NCBI GenBank assembly: GCA_041745765.1
Contig: JBGTIH010000149.1
Location: 1-18,314 of the forward strand
Length of the DNA stretch: 18,314 nt
Source of the DNA: JAHCHG01 sp041745765
GTDB lineage: Bacteria; Acidobacteriota; Blastocatellia; Pyrinomonadales; Pyrinomonadaceae
Direction of reading: 5' to 3'
The position numbers and the translations under genes were made by a program. The notes beneath the pieces are model-generated. The model did no database searches, was not told the origin of the DNA, and was given only the letters and a program-made list of their open reading frames with translations. Below, piece by piece: positions 13,652 to 18,314 of the stretch (positions are counted from its first letter, which is position 1; every line of letters starts with the position of its first letter).

Positions 13652-16597
13652 GTGAATAAGTTTGCTTTTAATACGGCGCGATTTGTCCGTTTTACGTTAC
13701 TTGTAATTTTTGCAATAGGTATTTTTCAGATTACATTTGCCTCGGCTCAAATCCCGAATGAAGAAGGAAATTCCCTCTGGCAAACGGTTTCCGAAGATAG
13801 TATTGCCAACCGCGGCGAACGCCACCTGAACCCTGAAAAATATAAAGTTTTCCGGCTCAACCAAACGGCATTAAATTCAATTCTCGAATCTGCTCCGCTG
13901 GAATTCAGCAGTCAATCAAGACAAAAGGAAATTGTTCTGACCGTGCCGAAACCCGACGGAAGATTTGTTCGTTTCCGCCTTGAAGAATCTCCGGTTCTTG
14001 CGCCGCAAATCGCCGCGCAGCATCCGACCTGGAAAACTTATCAAGGCTACGGCATAGACGAACCGGCGACGACGGCTCGTTTTGACTGGACGGACAGAGG
14101 ATTTCACGGTTACATTATGGCAACCGAAGGAACTTTTTCGATCGATCCGTATCAAATGAACGACCGCGAAAATTATCTCGTTTTTTACAAAGACCAATTC
14201 GGAGAATCGGGGAGAAAATTTCACTGCAAACTAGACGAACTCCTTAATGACGAACAAAATATCGTTGATTCATTTACCAATCCGACCGCGTCGCTTGCCG
14301 CCTTTACGCACGGCTCGCAAATCCGCACATATCGGCTGGCAGTCGCTACAACATTTGAATATACGAATTTTTTCCGTCAAACCGGCGACACCGACGAACA
14401 GGCGCAAATCCGTGCGTTAAATCAAGTTACGATCAGCATAAATCGAATAAATGCGGTTTATCGGAAAGAATTGGCGGTTAGTTTTTTGCTCGTTTCGGGA
14501 ACAAATCTGACGTATATCGTCAATCCTGAAACGCCTGCCAACTATAACAATAACGGTTCATCGGCTGATTTAACCTCTAATCAAACGAATATAAATTCGG
14601 TCATCGGAACGGCAAATTACGATGTCGGACATCTTTTTCAAACGGGTAACGGCGGAGTCGCTTCGCTTTCATCGGTTTGCGGCAGTTCAAAAGCGCGTGG
14701 ACTTTCCGGTTTGCCGAATCCGACGGGCGATCCGTTCGATGTTGATTATGTCGCACACGAATTAGGTCATCAATTCGGCGCAAATCATACTTTTAACGCG
14801 TCCAGCAATTGCGGCAGCTCGCCGTTAGCCGCCAGAAAAGAGCCGGGCAGCGCGGTAACGATTATGGGCTATGCGGGAATTTGCGGCAGCACGTCAAATA
14901 TTCAGCGTAATTCGATTGATATTTTTCACATCCATAATTTAACCGAATCAATTAACTTTATCACCAACGGCAACGGCGCGAGCTGTGGAGTTTTGGAAGG
15001 AACGAATGCCGCTCCGGTTATTGCTCCGCTTGCGGATTACACAATTCCGTTTAACACTCCGTTTGAATTAACGGCACAAGCGACCGATGCAGACGGCGAT
15101 GCGCTGACCTACAATTGGGAGCAAAATAATGCCGGAGCTTCAAACTCCAATTATCCCAACACAACTGACGACGACGACATAAGCTTAATTTTTCGTCCGG
15201 GATTTCGCTCGTATCTACCGACGACAAACCCGAGCAGAAGTTTTCCTAGCTTGCCCTATATTTTGACTAATTCAAATGAAGCTCCGATAACTTTTTCGGG
15301 AACTTCGCTAATGGGCGCAATTTGCGGCGGAACTTGCATCACGGGTGAAGATTTGCCGTCAGCGGCGCGAACGATGAATTTCCGTGTCAGCGTCCGCGAC
15401 GGAAACGGCGGAATCAGCGATGCCGGAACTGTAATTACGGTAATCAATACGACCAATCCGTTTAAGGTAACGACGCAAAATTCGTCGCCGTCGCCGTGGG
15501 CGGGAAATTCGCAACAAACCGTAACCTGGGATGTCAGCGGAACAAACGCCGCGCCGATCAATACGGCAAACGTTAAAATTTCGCTTTCGACCGACGGCGG
15601 ACAAACCTTCCCGCTTGTTTTAGCCGCTTCGACACCGAACGACGGCTCGCAAACCGTTACCGTTCCGAATGTCGCAACATCAGCTGCCCGCATCAAAGTC
15701 GAAGCTATTGACAACATTTATTTCGACATCAATGATGCAAATTTCACGATTGTACCCGGAAACGTCTCGACATTTTTCGATTTTGACGGCGACGGCAAAG
15801 CGGATCTTTCCATCTATCGTCCTTCGATGGGCGAATGGTGGTATCTGCGGTCTTCCGACAGCGGAAACGGTGCCTTCACTTTCGGCGGCGCAGCCGACAA
15901 ACCCGTTCCGGCGGATTACACCGGCGATGGCAAAACCGATGCCGCTTTCTTCCGTCCGTCCACGGGCGAATGGTTTATTTTGAGATCGGAAGATTTCTCG
16001 TTTTATTCATTCCCGCTCGGCACGGCAACCGACATTCCGACTCCAGCTGATTTCGACGGCGACGGCAAAGCCGATGCGGCGGTTTATCGTCCTTCGACCG
16101 GAACGTGGTTTATTCTTCGCTCAAGCGATGGTCAAACAACATTTACGACATTCGGCGCAGCAAATGATTTACCTGTCGCGGCTGATTATGACGGCGACGG
16201 AAAAGCCGATATTGCAATTTATCGTCCGTCAACCGGTGAATGGTGGCTCAATCGTTCGACTGCCGGACTGATTGTTTTACCGTTCGGAACATCAAGCGAT
16301 AAAACGGTTCAAGCCGATTACACGGGTGACGGTAAAACCGATGCCGCGTTTTTCCGTCCGTCCACCGGCGAATGGTTTATTTTAAGATCGGAGGATTTTT
16401 CATTCTATGCCGCACCGTTCGGAGTTTCGACGGATATTCCCGCTCCGGCTGATTATGACGGCGACGGCAAAGCTGATTTTGCAGTTTTCCGACCGTCGAA
16501 TAACACCTGGTTTTTGCAGAGATCAACAGCCGGATTCACCGCAATCGAATTCGGAGCAACGGGCGATACGCCTGTTGCGAACGCGTATGTCAGATAG
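13652..16597 (+). CDS. Secreted reprolysin-like zinc metalloprotease with C-terminal VCBS/FG-GAP-like repeats
   Basis: A 981-residue exported protease. It begins at GTG 13652, chosen because AAGGAG (13638-13643) lies 8 nt upstream. A signal peptide covers about residues 1-33 (VRFTLLVIFAIGIFQITF then ASAQ). Residues 35-210 look like a propeptide. The catalytic domain has the metzincin zinc motif HELGHQFGANH (His369, Glu370, His373, His379) and Met405 in TIMGYAG as the Met-turn. Residues about 455-600 and 600-705 resemble cadherin/Ig-type domains (FELTAQATDADGDALTYNW; a VSVRDGNGGISDAGT stretch). The C-terminus has six 44-45-residue repeats starting at residues 710, 755, 800, 845, 889 and 934, each with DGDGKAD or TGDGKTD plus RPSxGxW. 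These should bind Ca2+ and form a beta-propeller-like module. It is followed by a strong terminator. Its substrate is unknown. Confidence 0.92.
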   Translation: MNKFAFNTARFVRFTLLVIFAIGIFQITFASAQIPNEEGNSLWQTVSEDSIANRGERHLNPEKYKVFRLNQTALNSILESAPLEFSSQSRQKEIVLTVPKPDGRFVRFRLEESPVLAPQIAAQHPTWKTYQGYGIDEPATTARFDWTDRGFHGYIMATEGTFSIDPYQMNDRENYLVFYKDQFGESGRKFHCKLDELLNDEQNIVDSFTNPTASLAAFTHGSQIRTYRLAVATTFEYTNFFRQTGDTDEQAQIRALNQVTISINRINAVYRKELAVSFLLVSGTNLTYIVNPETPANYNNNGSSADLTSNQTNINSVIGTANYDVGHLFQTGNGGVASLSSVCGSSKARGLSGLPNPTGDPFDVDYVAHELGHQFGANHTFNASSNCGSSPLAARKEPGSAVTIMGYAGICGSTSNIQRNSIDIFHIHNLTESINFITNGNGASCGVLEGTNAAPVIAPLADYTIPFNTPFELTAQATDADGDALTYNWEQNNAGASNSNYPNTTDDDDISLIFRPGFRSYLPTTNPSRSFPSLPYILTNSNEAPITFSGTSLMGAICGGTCITGEDLPSAARTMNFRVSVRDGNGGISDAGTVITVINTTNPFKVTTQNSSPSPWAGNSQQTVTWDVSGTNAAPINTANVKISLSTDGGQTFPLVLAASTPNDGSQTVTVPNVATSAARIKVEAIDNIYFDINDANFTIVPGNVSTFFDFDGDGKADLSIYRPSMGEWWYLRSSDSGNGAFTFGGAADKPVPADYTGDGKTDAAFFRPSTGEWFILRSEDFSFYSFPLGTATDIPTPADFDGDGKADAAVYRPSTGTWFILRSSDGQTTFTTFGAANDLPVAADYDGDGKADIAIYRPSTGEWWLNRSTAGLIVLPFGTSSDKTVQADYTGDGKTDAAFFRPSTGEWFILRSEDFSFYAAPFGVSTDIPAPADYDGDGKADFAVFRPSNNTWFLQRSTAGFTAIEFGATGDTPVANAYVR
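15779..16597 (+). repeat. Six coding repeats of 132-135 bp (VCBS/FG-GAP-like)
   Basis: Repeat units begin at 15779, 15914, 16049, 16184, 16316 and 16451. Each encodes an Asp-rich calcium-loop motif followed by RPSxGxWxxxRS. Units 2 and 5 are nearly identical in protein (TGDGKTDAAFFRPSTGEW then FILRSEDFSFY), while units 1/4 and 3/6 are also most alike, so the array has a second-order period of three units (about 405 bp). Units 2 and 5 differ mainly at synonymous positions. Confidence 0.88.
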
Positions 16598-16620
16598 ATT
16601 TTGTTTGACAGATATTATCA

Positions 16621-16659
16621 AAAAAAGAGCGGACTCATTTTGAGTCCGCTCTTTTTTTT
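16621..16659 (+). terminator. Rho-independent terminator after the metalloprotease, probably bidirectional
   Basis: A perfect 12-bp stem (16626-16637 with 16641-16652), 3-nt loop TTT, GC-rich core GCGGACTC, followed by a T-run of eight (16652-16659). It begins 24 bp after the metalloprotease stop. An A-run at 16621-16626 supplies a T-run on the minus strand, so it could also end the helicase transcript, whose stop is about 180 bp away. Confidence 0.92.
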
Positions 16660-16677
16660 GATCTTCACTTTGTGATT

Positions 16678-16726
16678 GATTCCAGATTCCAGATTCCACA
16701 TTCCAGATTTCAGATTTCAGATTTCA
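16678..16726. repeat. Heptanucleotide tandem repeat
   Basis: Seven consecutive 7-bp units: three GATTCCA, one CATTCCA, three GATTTCA. It is in the noncoding spacer between the metalloprotease terminator and the helicase gene. Period 7 cannot be in-frame coding. It resembles a slippage-prone microsatellite found in spacers. Confidence 0.85.
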
Positions 16727-16750
16727 GAAAATAGAGAAAATGAATGGAGT

Positions 16751-16784
16751 GCGAGCGTTCTCGCTTGCAGGAGCGCGATTGCGC
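16751..16784. repeat. Two short adjacent stem-loops
   Basis: GCGAG-CGTT-CTCGC (16751-16764) and GCGC-GATT-GCGC (16773-16784) are adjacent small palindromes in an otherwise AT-rich spacer, close to the 3' end of the helicase gene. No T-run follows on either strand. They may be part of a dispersed GC-rich intergenic repeat. Confidence 0.45.
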
Positions 16785-16837
16785 AAAAAAGCGTCAGAGC
16801 AAGAACTCAAAGACCAAAGACCTATTCAGCTACGAAT

Positions 16838-18314
16838 TTATTTCTTCTTTTTCTTGCGTTTACTGAATTGGGCAAACGGACTTTTGCGCTCTTTTCCTTT
16901 TTCCTTGAATTTTCTCTTTGGTTTTCTCTCGCCTGCGTCAAAATCTCGTCTGAAATCCTTTCTGTCTTCGGTCTTGCGCTCGAAATTTCTTCCGTCTTCG
17001 CGGTCGCGCCCGAAGTCTTTTCTGCTATCGCGCTCACCACGTCCGAAATCTCTGTCGCGCGGCGCATCGCGGACAGTTTTCGTTTCGCCCGTCGAAGCGA
17101 GCCGAACATTCATACTTTGTTTGCGCAGGCGGCTGTTCTGCATTTTTTTGAGAACTTGCTCGACAAACTGCGATGGAATATCAACCAGAGTAAACCGGTC
17201 ATTGACATCGATCGCGCCGATGGCTTTGCCCGGAATATCGGCTTCGTTGGCAATCGCGCCGACGATATCGCCGGGATTGACGCGGTGCTGGCGACCGACA
17301 TCAATGAAAAGGCGCACCATTCCTTCTTCCGAAAATGAAAATTGTACGGGTTCGGGTTCGACCTTGATTTCAAGCCGTTTTTCGCCAACCGCTAAGAATG
17401 TTGCCGCCGCCGCGATTTCGGCGATGTCGCACATCGTTTCGTCAGCTAAATCTTCGACGAGCGATAGATAAAGTTCCAAATCCTGTTCGTTCAGCGTTTT
17501 AATGATTTTTTCCTTGAGAATCCCGACGCGCCGCGCCGCGACATCGGCTTCGGTCGGGAGTTTCAGCGGTTCGATTTTTTGTTTCGTGTATCTTTCGATG
17601 TCGCGCAGCATCCGTTGCTGGCGCGGCGTAACAAATAAAACGGCTTTGCCTTCGCGCCCGGCGCGTCCCGTGCGACCGATGCGGTGAACGTAAGATTCAG
17701 TGTCCGAAGGCATATCGTAATTGATAACGGTCGAGATTTGCTCAACGTCCAAACCGCGAGCCGCGACATCGGTTGCCACGACGATTTCAACTTTTCCGCT
17801 TTTCAATCGTTTGATGACATTTTCGCGCTGATTTTGATTCATATCGCCGTGCATCGCTTCTGCCGCGTAGCCGCGAGCTTGAAGTTTATCGGTCAGATCG
17901 GCGGTTCCGACTTTTGTGCGGTGAAAGATCAAAACGGCTTCGCCGGCGTTTGATTCGGCTTCGAGTAGTCTGGTTAAAGCATCGGTTTTCTGGCGTTCCG
18001 AAAGATTTATATAAAACTGCTTGATCGTCGGAACGGTCATCGTTTTATGCTCGATCTCGACATTGACGGCATCTTTCAAATGGCGTTCGGCAATGCGTTT
18101 GATCTCGCGCGGCATTGTTGCGGAAAAAAGCGCGGTTTGGCGCGTTGCCGGCGTGTGGCTCAAAATCCATTCGACATCTTCGATAAAACCCATCCGCAGC
18201 ATTTCGTCGGCTTCGTCCAAGACCATCATTTTGAGATTCTCGATCTTGATCGTTTCGCGCCGAATGTGATCCATCACGCGTCCGGGCGTGCCGACAATAA
18301 TCTGCACGCCGCTC
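16838..18314 (-). CDS. DEAD-box ATP-dependent RNA helicase (partial, N-terminus beyond right edge)
   Basis: The frame runs off the right edge; it enters as SGVQIIVGTPGR, so the GTG at 18305-18307 is internal valine rather than a start. About 490 C-terminal residues are present. Seen in order: TPGR (motif Ib), VLDEADEML (motif II), FSATMP (motif III), VLIFHRTK, ATDVAARGLD (motif V), HRIGRTGRAGREG (motif VI). Next comes a helical segment and a DbpA-type RNA-binding domain (VRLFIDVGRQHRVNPGDIVG to FTLVDIPSQFVEQVLKKM), as in CsdA/DeaD-type proteins that act on structured rRNA and mRNA, often in cold adaptation or ribosome assembly. The last 90 residues are low complexity, rich in Arg/Asp then Lys, ending FSKRKKKKK. 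Missing N-terminal motifs Q, I and Ia should lie just past the edge. Confidence 0.95.
   Translation of the reverse strand, partial: SGVQIIVGTPGRVMDHIRRETIKIENLKMMVLDEADEMLRMGFIEDVEWILSHTPATRQTALFSATMPREIKRIAERHLKDAVNVEIEHKTMTVPTIKQFYINLSERQKTDALTRLLEAESNAGEAVLIFHRTKVGTADLTDKLQARGYAAEAMHGDMNQNQRENVIKRLKSGKVEIVVATDVAARGLDVEQISTVINYDMPSDTESYVHRIGRTGRAGREGKAVLFVTPRQQRMLRDIERYTKQKIEPLKLPTEADVAARRVGILKEKIIKTLNEQDLELYLSLVEDLADETMCDIAEIAAAATFLAVGEKRLEIKVEPEPVQFSFSEEGMVRLFIDVGRQHRVNPGDIVGAIANEADIPGKAIGAIDVNDRFTLVDIPSQFVEQVLKKMQNSRLRKQSMNVRLASTGETKTVRDAPRDRDFGRGERDSRKDFGRDREDGRNFERKTEDRKDFRRDFDAGERKPKRKFKEKGKERKSPFAQFSKRKKKKK

Noticed and set aside
15779..16597. Possible CRISPR array from regular repeats
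   Set aside because: The period of 132-135 bp is in frame, codes for a known repeat type and has no conserved short repeat with variable spacers.
16676..17471. Long plus-strand frames opposite the helicase gene
   Set aside because: They are the antisense shadow of the helicase tail, begin in the heptad repeat, and encode no recognisable domain. The minus-strand frame has complete helicase motifs.
18305..18307. GTG as the helicase start
   Set aside because: The reading frame remains open to the window edge and the residues before it (SG) fit the helicase motif Ib context, so it is internal valine.

Overview
The window looks like chromosome from a member of the Acidobacteriota, probably near class Blastocatellia. 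This is an inference from gene style: a secreted protein ending in FG-GAP/VCBS-like repeats (DGDGKAD...RPSxGxW), a membrane-bound winged-helix regulator, a split glycine decarboxylase, and AT-rich spacers between coding regions of moderate GC. No rRNA or tRNA gene, CRISPR array or complete insertion sequence was found.

Left part (1-5926, all + strand) is a glycine cleavage locus: the 3' end of a zinc-ribbon gene, gcvH, gcvPA and gcvPB. H protein and the two P-protein subunits catalyse PLP-dependent decarboxylation of glycine and transfer of the aminomethyl group to the lipoyl arm of H. gcvT and lpd are not in the window. gcvPA and gcvPB are separated by about 2.5 kb of accessory DNA: a membrane zinc-ribbon microprotein, a MazF-type toxin-antitoxin pair whose toxin carries an in-frame stop, a decayed PLP aminotransferase remnant, a decayed copy of the 5' end of gcvPB, and an intact group-4-like glycosyltransferase. 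The gcvPB relic lies 1380 bp upstream of the same sequence in the intact gene, so the glycosyltransferase sits between two copies of the gcvPB start.

Middle part (5927-10486): a large inverted repeat, a thioredoxin-fold [2Fe-2S] ferredoxin (-), a membrane-anchored protease combining an FHA-like domain with a trypsin-like domain (+), a CadC-like membrane regulator (-), and a small Fis-type HTH protein (-) followed by a strong terminator.

Right part (10487-18314): an orphan ABC-type permease (+), an unrecognised helical 173-residue protein (+), a PlsC-type acyltransferase (-), a large secreted reprolysin-like metalloprotease with six C-terminal repeats (+) ending at a strong bidirectional terminator, a spacer with a heptanucleotide tandem repeat, and a DEAD-box RNA helicase (-) cut by the right edge.

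The most unusual items are the gcvPB 5'-end duplication around the glycosyltransferase, the nonsense-interrupted MazF beside an intact antitoxin, and the FHA-transmembrane-protease architecture. I do not see an obvious new multi-gene defence or biosynthetic system.
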